This document shows positions 17,949 to 27,071 of a stretch of 58,785 bases of DNA, piece by piece. The notes beneath the pieces were generated by a model. It did no database searches. It was not told where the DNA came from and worked only from the letters and a program-made list of their open reading frames with translations. Source of the DNA: CAYRZL01 sp964428795 (GTDB taxonomy: Bacteria > Bacillota > Clostridia > Lachnospirales > Lachnospiraceae); the NCBI GenBank assembly GCA_964428795.1, contig CAYRZL010000007.1, positions 1 to 58,785 on the forward strand. Reading direction: 5' to 3'. Within the stretch, counting starts at the first letter, position 1. Every line of letters begins with the position of its first letter. A program made the position numbers and the translations under genes.

Positions 17949-19346
17949 CTACTGCGCATCCCTTTCCTTATTCGCCTTGGCGATCACATCCTCAATCGTT
18001 CCCACGTTAAAGAATGCGGATTCCGGATACTCATCCATCTCACCCTCCACGATCATCTTAAAGCCCCGAATGGTCTCTTTAAGCGGAACATACACGCCCT
18101 TCACTCCGGTAAAGTTCTCTGCCACATGGAATGGCTGGGACAGGAAACGCTCGATCTTGCGGGCGCGATAAACAGTAGTCTTATCCTCATCCGACAACTC
18201 TTCCATACCAAGAATTGCAATAATGTCCTGCAATTCCTTGTAGCTCTGCAAAATCTCCTGTACTTTTCGGGCTGTCTCGTAATGCTCCTCGCCCACGATG
18301 TCCGCCTCCAGAATACGGGAGTTAGACTCCAATGGATCAACCGCCGGATAAATACCTTTCTCCACAATCTTTCTGGACAACACGGTAGTTGCGTCCAGAT
18401 GGGCAAAGGTAGTTGCCGGAGCCGGGTCCGTCAGATCGTCCGCCGGAACATATACTGCCTGTACGGAAGTAACAGAACCGTTTCTGGTAGAAGCAATACG
18501 CTCCTGCAATTCACCCAGCTCATTTGCCAGTGTGGGCTGATAACCCACGGCGGAGGGCATACGTCCGAGCAATGCGGACACTTCCGATCCCGCCTGCACA
18601 AAACGGAAAATATTATCTATAAATAACAGCACATCCTGACGCTCTTTGTCACGGAAATATTCTGCCATGGTAAGCCCCGTCTCTGCCACGCGCATACGGG
18701 CTCCCGGCGGCTCATTCATCTGTCCGAATACCAGAGCTGTTTTTTCAAGAACTCCGGACTCTTTCATTTCCGTCCACAGATCATTACCCTCACGGGAACG
18801 CTCTCCTACACCTGTAAAAATGGAATATCCGCCATGCTCCGCAGCAATATTTCGGATCAACTCCTGGATCAATACGGTCTTACCTACACCTGCTCCGCCA
18901 AACAGACCGATCTTACCGCCCTTGGAATAAGGCGCTAACAGGTCGATAACCTTGATTCCGGTCTCTAATACTTCCACCACCGGGCTTTGCTCGTCGAAGG
19001 ATGGCGGCTCCCTGTGGATACACCAGCTTTCTTTCCCCTGTATCGGTTCTCCCTCATCCAGCGTTTCACCCAGTACATTAAACAGGCGTCCCAATGTCTG
19101 GGTTCCGACAGGAACGGTGATTCCGGCTCCGGTAGCTGTCACCTCCATCCCTTTGTGCAGCCCTTCGCTGGCTGCCAACATAATGCAGCGCACGACATCA
19201 TTTCCGATGTGCTGTGCCACCTCCATCACGCATCGTTTTCCGTTTTTATCCACTTCGAGAGCATCTTTGATGCAAGGAAGATTATGATCCGCAAACTCCA
19301 CGTCCACAACAGGTCCCATAATCTGTACGATTTTTCCTTTTCTCAT
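17949..19346 (-). CDS. atpD: ATP synthase F1 beta subunit
   Basis: The 465-residue catalytic subunit with the P-loop GGAGVGKT, the catalytic glutamate segment GERSREGNDL, the ALLGRMPSAVGYQPTLA signature and the C-terminal DELSEED-like helix region (MEELSDEDKTTV). Length and order are normal. It lies between atpG and atpC in the intact synthase operon. Confidence 0.98.
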   Translation of the reverse strand: MRKGKIVQIMGPVVDVEFADHNLPCIKDALEVDKNGKRCVMEVAQHIGNDVVRCIMLAASEGLHKGMEVTATGAGITVPVGTQTLGRLFNVLGETLDEGEPIQGKESWCIHREPPSFDEQSPVVEVLETGIKVIDLLAPYSKGGKIGLFGGAGVGKTVLIQELIRNIAAEHGGYSIFTGVGERSREGNDLWTEMKESGVLEKTALVFGQMNEPPGARMRVAETGLTMAEYFRDKERQDVLLFIDNIFRFVQAGSEVSALLGRMPSAVGYQPTLANELGELQERIASTRNGSVTSVQAVYVPADDLTDPAPATTFAHLDATTVLSRKIVEKGIYPAVDPLESNSRILEADIVGEEHYETARKVQEILQSYKELQDIIAILGMEELSDEDKTTVYRARKIERFLSQPFHVAENFTGVKGVYVPLKETIRGFKMIVEGEMDEYPESAFFNVGTIEDVIAKANKERDAQ

Positions 19347-19366
19347 CCTGTCTAACCTCTCTTAAA

Positions 19367-20251
19367 TTATTTCTTGTTTTTCTGTGCTCTGACTCCCGAG
19401 ATCACCTCTGTAATTTCCTGGGTGATCGCCGCCTGACGCACGCGGTTGTATGCAATTTCCAAATCATGCAGCATCGCCTTCGCGCTGTCCGTTGCCGCCT
19501 GCATCGCCATCATCCGGGAATTGTGCTCACTGGCAAAGGATTCCACCAGTGCACCGTAGATAAATCCCGACACCACATTTGGGATCAGATTATCCATGAT
19601 TTTTTCCACGGAAGGATAAAACATCAGCTCATCCCGGTAGCCCTGCTTATTTGAATGTTCAAAATCCTCTTTTTTAAGAGGGAGCAGCTTTTTGATCTCC
19701 GCATCCATGCGGAAGCTGTTCACCATTTTTGTATAAGCAATGTATATTTCGTCCAGCTCTCCATTCAAATACTCCTCCACCATCCTCTGCTCGATAATTC
19801 TCGCCCGATGCAGGGTGGGATTTTGTACAGTGTAAGAAAACTGTCCGTCCACTTCCATCCCTTTTTTCAAAAAATACTGTCTGCCCAACTCACCCACCAC
19901 AAACAACTTGTTATGATGTCCCGCTGCCAGATGCTCGCCGGCCAGCTTTAACACATTGTGATTGTAAGCTCCGGCAAGTCCCTTGTCGGCTGTAATCACA
20001 ATATATCCCCGCCGGATCTCCTCCTCCGGCTTTTCCTCATTTCTGCCGAAATAGACACTGTGGGACTGAGGGATCGACTGCATAAAACGTGCAACCGCCT
20101 CCTGCTGTGCAAAGAAGAAGGGCTCTGTATCCTGCAGATTCTTTTTTGCTCTTTTCAGCTTGGAAGAGGAAATCATGTACATGGCACTTGTGATCTTCAT
20201 CGTATCTTTGATACTTTTCATTCTCATCTGAATTTCTTTTGCACTTGCCAT
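19367..20251 (-). CDS. atpG: ATP synthase F1 gamma subunit
   Basis: The 294-residue rotor shaft. N-terminal helix MASAKEIQMRMKSIKDTMKI and C-terminal helix ending VRQAAITQEITEVISGV frame a Rossmann-like middle with ITADKGLAGAYN. The start is two bases after the atpA stop; upstream in-frame codons lie inside atpA. Confidence 0.97.
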   Translation of the reverse strand: MASAKEIQMRMKSIKDTMKITSAMYMISSSKLKRAKKNLQDTEPFFFAQQEAVARFMQSIPQSHSVYFGRNEEKPEEEIRRGYIVITADKGLAGAYNHNVLKLAGEHLAAGHHNKLFVVGELGRQYFLKKGMEVDGQFSYTVQNPTLHRARIIEQRMVEEYLNGELDEIYIAYTKMVNSFRMDAEIKKLLPLKKEDFEHSNKQGYRDELMFYPSVEKIMDNLIPNVVSGFIYGALVESFASEHNSRMMAMQAATDSAKAMLHDLEIAYNRVRQAAITQEITEVISGVRAQKNKK

Positions 20252-20253
20252 AA

Positions 20254-21759
20254 TTAACACCCGCTCATAAATTCTTTGGCCACTGCGAGAATCCGCTCTC
20301 CCAACTCATCGGAAAGCGCCTTCTTCTCATTCAGCTCATCCATAATCTGAGGATGCGCAGTGCGGAAATATTGCAGCATTTCCTTCTGGGTTTCTTTTAT
20401 CTTTTTTACTTCTACAGGCAAAAACAGTTTATGTGTGGCAGTCCAGAGCGTGATAACCTGTTCCGCCATAGTCAAAGGCTCGCACAAAGGCTGCTTTAAC
20501 AGCTCCATCAGTCCTTTTCCATATGTTAGCTGCTCCTTTGTATTATCATCCAGATCAGAGCTGAACTGGGTAAATACCTCCATCTCACGATACTGCGCCA
20601 GATCGATACGGATACTTCCCGCCGCTTTTTTCATTGCTTTTGTCTGTGCCGCGCCGCCTACACGGGATACGGATAGACCAACATTCACTGCCGGCCGCAT
20701 GCCGGAGAAGAACAGGTTGCTCTCTAAGAAAATCTGACCGTCCGTGATGGAGATGACATTTGTCGGAATGTATGCGGATACGTCCCCTGCCTGCGTCTCG
20801 ATGATCGGCAATGCGGTGATCGAACCGCCGCCCTTTTTTTCATTCAGCCGGCTGGAACGCTCCAGCAGTCTGGAATGCAGATAAAATACATCTCCCGGAT
20901 AAGCCTCGCGCCCCGGGGAACGCTCCAGCAGCAGAGACAATGCCCGGTATGCCACTGCGTGTTTGGACAGATCGTCGTATACAATGAGCACATCTTTGCC
21001 CTGATACATAAAATACTCTGCCAGAGAAGTGCCCGCATAGGGAGCGATATACTGCAGCGGCGCCGGATCGCTGGCTGTTGCAGCCACGATAATGGTGTGA
21101 TCCATAGCATCATGCTTTTTCAGCGTTGCCACGATCTTTGCAATGGTAGAAGCCTTCTGCCCGATCGCCACATAGATGCAGACCACGCCCTTTCCCTTCT
21201 GGTTGATGATCGTGTCTGTGGCAATAGACGTCTTTCCGGTCTGTCTGTCGCCGATGATCAGCTCTCTCTGCCCACGTCCGATTGGAAACATGGCGTCAAT
21301 GGAAAGGATACCCGTCTCCATGGGTACGCTGACAGACTTACGTTCCACGATGGAAGGCGCCTCCTGCTCCACCGGACGGTAACCGTCACTCTCGATCTCA
21401 CCCTCCCCGTCAATGGGAGCTCCCAGCGCATTGACGATACGTCCCAGAAACTTTTCGCCTACCGGAATACCTGCCATCTTGTGGGTGCGGCTGACTTTTG
21501 TGCCCTCCCTGATCTGCGTATCCCTGCCAAACAGAATGACGCCCGCCTCGCCTCTGCGGATATCCTGCACCATTCCTTTCACACCGTTCTCAAAGACGAC
21601 CACCTCTCCGTACATGGCCTCATCTATGCCATATATAGTGGCAATTCCGTCTCCGACCCAGATGACCGTTCCCACTTCTCTGTTTTTTGTGTCAAAATCA
21701 AAATTTGTTATTTCTTCCTTCAGAATTGAGATAATATCCTGTGAACTTATTGCACTCAT
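20254..21759 (-). CDS. atpA: ATP synthase F1 alpha subunit
   Basis: The 501-residue nucleotide-binding, non-catalytic subunit with P-loop GDRQTGKTSI, the PGREAYPGDVFYLHSRLLERS signature and the arginine-finger region NVGLSVSRVGGAAQ. It has normal length and an AGAGGTGAG ribosome site, and follows atpH by 17 bp. Confidence 0.98.
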   Translation of the reverse strand: MSAISSQDIISILKEEITNFDFDTKNREVGTVIWVGDGIATIYGIDEAMYGEVVVFENGVKGMVQDIRRGEAGVILFGRDTQIREGTKVSRTHKMAGIPVGEKFLGRIVNALGAPIDGEGEIESDGYRPVEQEAPSIVERKSVSVPMETGILSIDAMFPIGRGQRELIIGDRQTGKTSIATDTIINQKGKGVVCIYVAIGQKASTIAKIVATLKKHDAMDHTIIVAATASDPAPLQYIAPYAGTSLAEYFMYQGKDVLIVYDDLSKHAVAYRALSLLLERSPGREAYPGDVFYLHSRLLERSSRLNEKKGGGSITALPIIETQAGDVSAYIPTNVISITDGQIFLESNLFFSGMRPAVNVGLSVSRVGGAAQTKAMKKAAGSIRIDLAQYREMEVFTQFSSDLDDNTKEQLTYGKGLMELLKQPLCEPLTMAEQVITLWTATHKLFLPVEVKKIKETQKEMLQYFRTAHPQIMDELNEKKALSDELGERILAVAKEFMSGC

Positions 21760-21776
21760 TTACTCACCTCTGGTAT

Positions 21777-22274
21777 CTATAAAATCTTATTGCGAAGCAG
21801 CGCATAGCGCCCCTTCAGGCTCCAGTCAAAGGATTTTCCCTCTGCCTCCAGCACAAATCCGCCCATCAGCGTTTTGTCCTCCTCCATTTGAAGCTCCACA
21901 TCTTCCGCATCAAATTCTTTTTTCAAAAAATCCCTGATGCCTGCAAGCTGAGTCTCGTTCGGAGCCTTTACATATCTTAACGTTGCATTTACCACTCCGG
22001 TCTGCTGATTTGCATACCTTCGGTAACCTTCTACAATTTCATGAAAATATTTGATATCAAGATAGGCGCAAAGCATTTTCATCAGATTATGAACCTCCCG
22101 GGGGAAAATTTCTGCGATAATACGCTCTTTTTCTTCCCTGTAAACTGCCGGATTTTCAAAAATCTCCTTCAACATCGGTTCAGAATCATATATTTCACAC
22201 GCTTTTTCTATCTGTTCCAAGGGCATCCGCATATCCCACAATGCCTTCACATATTTCTCAACCGTCCATGTCAT
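21777..22274 (-). CDS. atpH: ATP synthase F1 delta subunit
   Basis: A 165-residue peripheral-stalk subunit that joins the b subunit to F1. The N-terminal helical bundle and the C-terminal segment LMGGFVLEAEGKSFDWSLKG are typical. Its start overlaps the end of atpF by 17 bp, with AGGAAAA as ribosome site inside atpF. Confidence 0.93.
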   Translation of the reverse strand: MTWTVEKYVKALWDMRMPLEQIEKACEIYDSEPMLKEIFENPAVYREEKERIIAEIFPREVHNLMKMLCAYLDIKYFHEIVEGYRRYANQQTGVVNATLRYVKAPNETQLAGIRDFLKKEFDAEDVELQMEEDKTLMGGFVLEAEGKSFDWSLKGRYALLRNKIL

Positions 22275-22755
22275 GCTGTTTTCCTGCCTTTGTCAAAAAC
22301 TCGTTGTACAGCTCATCGCCGATCTGGTCACTGCCAGCCTCACCGATGATTTTTGCAGCCGCAGCCATAGCCAGCCCTGCGATCTCGCTCTGTACATCTG
22401 CAAGTGCCTTTTCCTGCTGTCTTTCGATGGAACGGTTCGTTTTTTCCATAAGAATTCTGGAATGATTTTCAGCTTCGGAAACAATCTGATCGTACTCTTC
22501 CTTTCCCCGCGCTCTCGCACTCTCAATAATGCGGACAGATTCCTCTTTTGCACCCTGCAAAGAAGCCTCATACTGCTCTTTCAGGCTTGCGGCCTCCATG
22601 TTTACTTCCTCTGCTTTTTTAAACTGGCTGTCGATCAGCTCTTTTCTCTTTTCAATCATACTCATCACTGGTTTAAATAAAAATACCCGAACAAGAATGA
22701 AGAAAATTATGATATTGATAATGACGAAAACCAGATTGATATCAATTCTTAGCAT
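22258..22755 (-). CDS. atpF: ATP synthase Fo b subunit
   Basis: A 165-residue stator subunit: one N-terminal membrane helix (7-27, NLVFVIINIIIFFILVRVFLF) followed by a long charged coiled coil (about 30-150). Standard length. It overlaps atpH and follows atpE by 39 bp. Confidence 0.96.
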   Translation of the reverse strand: MLRIDINLVFVIINIIIFFILVRVFLFKPVMSMIEKRKELIDSQFKKAEEVNMEAASLKEQYEASLQGAKEESVRIIESARARGKEEYDQIVSEAENHSRILMEKTNRSIERQQEKALADVQSEIAGLAMAAAAKIIGEAGSDQIGDELYNEFLTKAGKQHDMDG

Positions 22756-22794
22756 TCTTCGTTCCTTCCTTCAATTATTACTGTTCAGAACTTT

Positions 22795-23016
22795 TTATTT
22801 ACACATAACGATGATCAGAATACCTACGATCATACCGTAGATGGCGGTTGCCTCTGCCAATGCACAGCCAAGCAGAAGGTTCTTTGTGATCTTGCTGTCT
22901 GCCTCCGGCTGTCTTGCCACCGCATCCACTGCTTTGCTTGTTGCGATACCGATACCAATACCTGCTCCAATACCTGTTAATGCTGCTACTGCTGCTCCAA
23001 TTGCTACTAATGACAT
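22795..23016 (-). CDS. atpE: ATP synthase Fo c subunit
   Basis: A 73-residue hairpin of two membrane helices joined by the polar loop ARQPEA; the ion-carrying glutamate is E55 in LAEATAIYG. At the positions that carry glutamine and serine in sodium-binding c rings (Q32 and S66 of Ilyobacter tartaricus), this protein has Ile22 and Ala56. That favours proton coupling. The ribosome site AGGAGG is perfect, as expected for the most abundant subunit. Confidence 0.97.
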   Translation of the reverse strand: MSLVAIGAAVAALTGIGAGIGIGIATSKAVDAVARQPEADSKITKNLLLGCALAEATAIYGMIVGILIIVMCK

Positions 23017-23086
23017 AATTATTTCCTCCTGTTATTCCTAATAATCTTATTTTTTACTTCCTGCCTCTGTCTGTTTTCTTCAAAGG

Positions 23087-23746
23087 CTACTCCAACGCTT
23101 CTTTCATATAAAGAGACGTCAGAAATACAAATACATAAGCCTGGATCAATCCGTCAAAGATATCAAAATACAGGCTCAATGCCACGGGTGCACCTATCGG
23201 TACCGCCATCTTGATCAGTTTCATAATGACACACGCACCCAACACGTTTCCGAAAAGCCGCAGACATAACGAAAACGGACGAATGAACAATTCCAGTACA
23301 TTCATAGGGGCTACGATCGCTACCGGCTGGGCAAAGCTCTTCAGCCATTTTTTCGGACCTTTCGCCCGGATACCCGCCGCCTCAATGAGTATGATACTCA
23401 AAACGGCAAAAGCTATCGTCACATTGAGATCCTTGGTCGGCGGTTTAAAGCCAAATATACCAATGATGTCACTGGCTCCGATAAAGATCGCTACACTCAT
23501 CAGATAATATATATAAGGTTTTCCCTTCTCTCCCAGAATATTATAGAAAAATCCATACAGCTTGCTGATACAGATTTCCAGAAGCATCTGCTTTTTACCG
23601 GGATTTGTCACACTGAAATTCCGAACCAGAATCAGACACAATACCACAAACACCGCCATGATGCCCCACATGATGACGACAGATTCCGCAACTTCGATAC
23701 CGCCGAAGATCGGAATGGTAAATACTGTCTGACAATTTAGTTCCTC
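23087..23746 (-). CDS. atpB: ATP synthase Fo a subunit
   Basis: A membrane subunit of about 219 residues forming the ion half-channels. The helix with the essential arginine appears as RPFSLCLRLFGNVLGA, and the last helices as FDGLIQAYVFVFLTSLYM. The start is uncertain: the ATG at 23746 begins a conserved-looking N-terminus (MEELNCQTVFTIPIFGG) but lacks a close ribosome site. AAGGAGG lies near 23785, and an in-frame GTG at 23782 abuts it too closely. It is the first gene of the synthase operon; no atpI is seen upstream. Confidence 0.92.
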   Translation of the reverse strand, partial: EELNCQTVFTIPIFGGIEVAESVVIMWGIMAVFVVLCLILVRNFSVTNPGKKQMLLEICISKLYGFFYNILGEKGKPYIYYLMSVAIFIGASDIIGIFGFKPPTKDLNVTIAFAVLSIILIEAAGIRAKGPKKWLKSFAQPVAIVAPMNVLELFIRPFSLCLRLFGNVLGACVIMKLIKMAVPIGAPVALSLYFDIFDGLIQAYVFVFLTSLYMKEALE

Positions 23747-23982
23747 CATCAAATTTTCTGCCAGATCACCCGTATCCCTCACCTCCTTTGCGCCTTACTG
23801 CGCAGTCATTTATATTTCTTTTGGTGCGGGCACAAAATATATAGCCGCTATATACTTTTGCGCCTTGTACTTATAATAATATAATTCAATTTTTAATGTA
23901 TGCTAAGATTGCAGTTTAATATCTCACTTTTTCCAGCAAAATGCACAATTTTTTTGTCGAATGTAATACATTTTAAACAATG

Positions 23983-24021
23983 GAGCAGGAGGCTGATCAT
24001 TCGTTGACCGGCCTCCTGCTC
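23983..24021. terminator. Strong stem-loop between fbp and atpB
   Basis: GAGCAGGAGGC (23983-23993) and GCCTCCTGCTC (24011-24021) form a perfect 11-bp stem. On the minus strand a weak T-rich tract follows, so it may terminate fbp transcription before the ATP synthase operon. The poor U-tract leaves the role uncertain. Confidence 0.5.
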
Positions 24022-24170
24022 ACACCATATTGCGTAATCGAATTGATACAATAAGATTGTTTTATGAATATGCGAGGTTATTGATTTTTTAACGTTCTCT
24101 AAACACATACCCCGTTACAATTTCTTTACAATTTCTTTACAATCTCAACCGCATAGGAAATTAAATTATC

Positions 24171-24404
24171 CCGTATGTTCTACGTTTTTTCGTTGCGGCG
24201 TAAATACTTCCCTGGTAAACCTTTAGCGTTTGACGCCTGCCTGGAATTAAAAGCGACCATGTACAACATCAATTTCGGGCATAATAAGGAACTGATTGAT
24301 AAACTGCGAAGATAATTTCTATTTATCGCTCTGACAAAAGGCTGTGGCTCCGATTGTTTCAGGGATTGCGAGGCATAGCCCCTCGTCAGAGCAAAAACCG
24401 AAAT
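24171..24404. repeat. Repeat cluster with inverted copies of element A parts
   Basis: The stretch 24184-24235 read on the minus strand matches element A at 205-248 (CAGGGAAGTATTTACGCCGC). A coding remnant follows. Then 24325-24404 carries the GGCTGTGGCTCCGATTGTTT core inside inverted ends: GCTCTGAC (328-335) pairs with GTCAGAGC (385-392). The wider 622-bp interval between fbp and atpB holds otherwise only the stem-loop at 23983 and AT-rich sequence upstream of atpB. Confidence 0.6.
24244..24315 (+). pseudogene. C-terminal remnant of an Rpn/PD-(D/E)XK nuclease family gene
   Basis: A 23-codon stretch ending in TAA reads ELKATMYNINFGHNKELI followed by DKLRR. The core NINFGHNxEL is a signature I know from the C-terminal part of Rpn-type recombination-promoting nucleases, which are abundant in Lachnospiraceae. 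Nothing upstream continues the frame, so it is a relic. It is embedded between fragments of the dispersed repeat. Assignment rests on one short motif. Confidence 0.5.
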
Positions 24405-26360
24405 TTATACACGCTCTACCAGCAAACCGCTTCGATATGCCTGTAATAATTCCTCTAATTCCTCGATTTTCTCACGAAGTTTCTTTCCTACATCCGTATC
24501 TCCTACCATCTTACGCTTGGTAACATTCTGCTCCATCACAATATGCGAGTGAATGTCCGTTTCATTTTTCACAGCTTCCTCCATGGACTCAAATGGTTCA
24601 TGGGCTGCAAGCACCAGACCATAGGAATTGTAAATCAATGTATAACCCGCAATACCCGTCTTACCCTGGTATGCCTTGGAAAATCCACCGTCAATGACCA
24701 GCAGTTTTCCATTACACTTCATTGGGGATTCCCCCTTTTTCGCCTCCACCGGCACATGTCCGTTGATAATATGAGAACCTTCCGACGGAAGTCCGAACTC
24801 ATTCAGAATACGGTTCACCACTTCCTCATTTTCATAAAGTCTGTAATACGGATTTTTCGGCTCCTTATGTGTTTCTTTGTCCACAATATAATAACGCTCA
24901 AAAGTGGTCATCTTCTCTTTGCCGAACACCGGTGAATTTTTATTTTTCCAGATGAACCACAAAATATCCAGCCCCTTTTGTTTTTCCTCCGGATCAATGG
25001 CAAAGTATCCTTTGCGGGCATAATTTTCCAACACATCATAGAGCGCCTTGCCGCTATATTTTTTGCCATAGATTTCTACCTCCTGAAAACTTCCGTCCTC
25101 ATTCAGCGGCACACATCCGTGATAAAGCAGATTTCCATTAAAAACCTTATACAGGCTTCCCTTGTTATACAGAAATCTGATATGCTTCTGCAACCGTTCA
25201 CTATTCTGGAAGCTGACACGCAGTTTTTCCACCACGTCCTTCTCCTCCGGCGTCAGCTTATAAGGATCTGCCGGATCGATAGTTGGGAAACAGGTATCCT
25301 TCAACTGGTACTCTTTTCCCTCCAGGATGATAGTTCCTTTTTCCATATCCATCTTGTCCAACAACAGACGGTCATCCATATTAAAATCCGGATGGCGCTT
25401 GATCATCTGTCCTTCCAGCTTAAACTGAATAATAGAAATAGCCTTGTGCATTTTCTGGTCCAGCAGCGCATAATCTTCCAGATAATTTTCATCATCTGAG
25501 CTTACATGAAAACAGGTACAAGGATCTTTATCATATTTCGTCATGGCAAGCCTTGCCAGATGAATCATATTTATACCGTAGGCATCTTCCAAAATGGAAA
25601 GGTTGCCATATTTTGCGGAAATACGCAGCATATTACACATACAGCAGACCTCGCCCGCTGCCGCTCCCATCCAGAGCACATCATGATTTCCCCACTGGAT
25701 ATCCACAGAGGGCTGCTCCATCAGTGCATCCAAAATCAGGTGCGGATATGGACCACGGTCAAAAATGTCTCCTACTACATGAAGATGATCCACGACCAGC
25801 CGCCGAATCAGATGGGCAAAAGCGATGATCAACTCGGTGGCGCGCCCGGTGCGAATAACAGAATTGATAATCTCGTTATAGTAAGCTTCCTGATCCGCCA
25901 CATCCGGGCGCCCGGTCATCAATTCTTCAATGATATAGGCAAAATCCTTCGGCAATGCCTTTCTTACTTTTGACCTGGTATATTTGGAGGAAGCAGATTT
26001 GCTTATGCGAATCAGACGATAGATCGTCACGCGATACCAATCGTCCAGATTTTCCTGTTCTTTCATCACCAGTTCCATTTTCATTTCCGGATAATAGATC
26101 AATGTGGCAAGCGTTCTTTTTGCCTGAATATCAAGTGAATTGCCAAACTCGTCGTCAATTTTCCGCCGGATGGCGCCGGAACCGTTGTTCATCACATGCT
26201 GAAACTGCTCATATTCACCATGAATATCCGTAATAAAATGTTCCGTTCCTTTTGGCAGGCTCAAAATTGCCTGCAAATTTATAATCTCTGTCGCTGTCGC
26301 CGCAATATTAGGATATTGTTGAGACAGCACTTTTAAATATTTTCTATCTGTGTCCTTCAT
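24405..26360 (-). CDS. fbp: Fructose-1,6-bisphosphatase, class III
   Basis: A 651-residue gluconeogenic phosphatase of the Firmicute-specific class III, from the calcineurin-like metallophosphatase fold. Visible metal-site motifs are DIHGEYEQF, GDIFDRGPYP, WGNHDVLWMGA and a late INGHVPV. The ATG chosen has GGGAGG at the right distance; a 23-codon upstream extension is less likely. The stop codon directly abuts a dispersed repeat. Promoter TTGTAA-17-TAAGAT lies about 90 bp upstream. Confidence 0.96.
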   Translation of the reverse strand: MKDTDRKYLKVLSQQYPNIAATATEIINLQAILSLPKGTEHFITDIHGEYEQFQHVMNNGSGAIRRKIDDEFGNSLDIQAKRTLATLIYYPEMKMELVMKEQENLDDWYRVTIYRLIRISKSASSKYTRSKVRKALPKDFAYIIEELMTGRPDVADQEAYYNEIINSVIRTGRATELIIAFAHLIRRLVVDHLHVVGDIFDRGPYPHLILDALMEQPSVDIQWGNHDVLWMGAAAGEVCCMCNMLRISAKYGNLSILEDAYGINMIHLARLAMTKYDKDPCTCFHVSSDDENYLEDYALLDQKMHKAISIIQFKLEGQMIKRHPDFNMDDRLLLDKMDMEKGTIILEGKEYQLKDTCFPTIDPADPYKLTPEEKDVVEKLRVSFQNSERLQKHIRFLYNKGSLYKVFNGNLLYHGCVPLNEDGSFQEVEIYGKKYSGKALYDVLENYARKGYFAIDPEEKQKGLDILWFIWKNKNSPVFGKEKMTTFERYYIVDKETHKEPKNPYYRLYENEEVVNRILNEFGLPSEGSHIINGHVPVEAKKGESPMKCNGKLLVIDGGFSKAYQGKTGIAGYTLIYNSYGLVLAAHEPFESMEEAVKNETDIHSHIVMEQNVTKRKMVGDTDVGKKLREKIEELEELLQAYRSGLLVERV

Positions 26361-26451
26361 GGTAATTCCTCCCATATATTTACCTTCTACAAAGAATGGA
26401 TCGTGCCATACACCTTTCATCTCTTGCACGATTCATCTCTACCATGTACTT

Positions 26452-26480
26452 ATCTTAGTACAATTTTCATTTCATTACAA
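26452..26480 (-). promoter_or_regulatory. Probable fbp promoter
   Basis: On the minus strand TTGTAA (26475-26480), 17 bases and TAAGAT (26452-26457) lie upstream of fbp. Match to consensus is moderate. Confidence 0.4.
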
Positions 26481-26573
26481 GGATTTGTCTTAAAAATCTT
26501 GTCATGAATATAAAACTATTTTATAATTTCACAGACAGGTTTCATAAATAGTACTAAGGAAAAATTGTATTGT

Positions 26574-27005
26574 ATGAAAGAATTACAAAGAATACTGAAT
26601 ATGCTGATCAGTGAATCACATGATCCTATGATGATTGAATCAATTAAACAGGGAAAAAATATCTTTCCTTTCAACACAGAAAATCGCATAATAGCTTACC
26701 TTCACAGTGAAGCAAAGGATGCCTTCTTCAAATATCATTTTCAGCAATTAAAACCTTCCTGCTGTGATATTTTCATCTGGATTGGCGTGTGTCGTGATGA
26801 GCTTTTATACTGGGTACTCACAAGCAGCGAGCTCATTCAAAGCGGGAATCTCGGACCCCAGCATCGAAACGAAAATACCGGAATTTCCGGCATTGAAGTT
26901 TTCGAAGGACAGGTATTTATGACCGAGGACGAACTTTCTCCGTTTCGCGTGGCAGAACAGGATGTTCTGCATGCAGTTCTGCAAAAGGGAGGTTCCTATA
27001 TTTAA
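26574..27005 (+). CDS. Uncharacterised protein next to a DNA methyltransferase
   Basis: A 143-residue soluble protein that I do not recognise. It begins at an ATG with AAGGA about 12 bases upstream. The middle (CCDIFIWIGVCRDELLYWVL) is a hydrophobic beta pair of the kind that follows the catalytic strand in some PD-(D/E)XK enzymes, and a later NENTGISGIEVF precedes a charged C-terminus. The gene converges with an adenine methyltransferase gene 41 bp away. A restriction-side partner, possibly shortened, is therefore thinkable but unproven; I see no complete PD-(D/E)XK motif. Confidence 0.6.
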   Translation: MKELQRILNMLISESHDPMMIESIKQGKNIFPFNTENRIIAYLHSEAKDAFFKYHFQQLKPSCCDIFIWIGVCRDELLYWVLTSSELIQSGNLGPQHRNENTGISGIEVFEGQVFMTEDELSPFRVAEQDVLHAVLQKGGSYI

Positions 27006-27033
27006 AGTTTCTCATACCTGACAACAAAAGGAA

Positions 27034-27071
27034 ATGCCAGAATGGGTTATCTCCCCTCTGGCATCCTTTTA
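27034..27071 (+). terminator. Terminator between the convergent genes
   Basis: ATGCCAGA (27034-27041) pairs with TCTGGCAT (27057-27064), followed by CCTTTTAT. It overlaps the last codons of the methyltransferase gene on the other strand. Confidence 0.65.

Noticed and set aside
23893..24108. 71-codon minus-strand frame between fbp and atpB
   Set aside because: No ribosome binding site, AT-rich composition, and it runs through a strong stem-loop.
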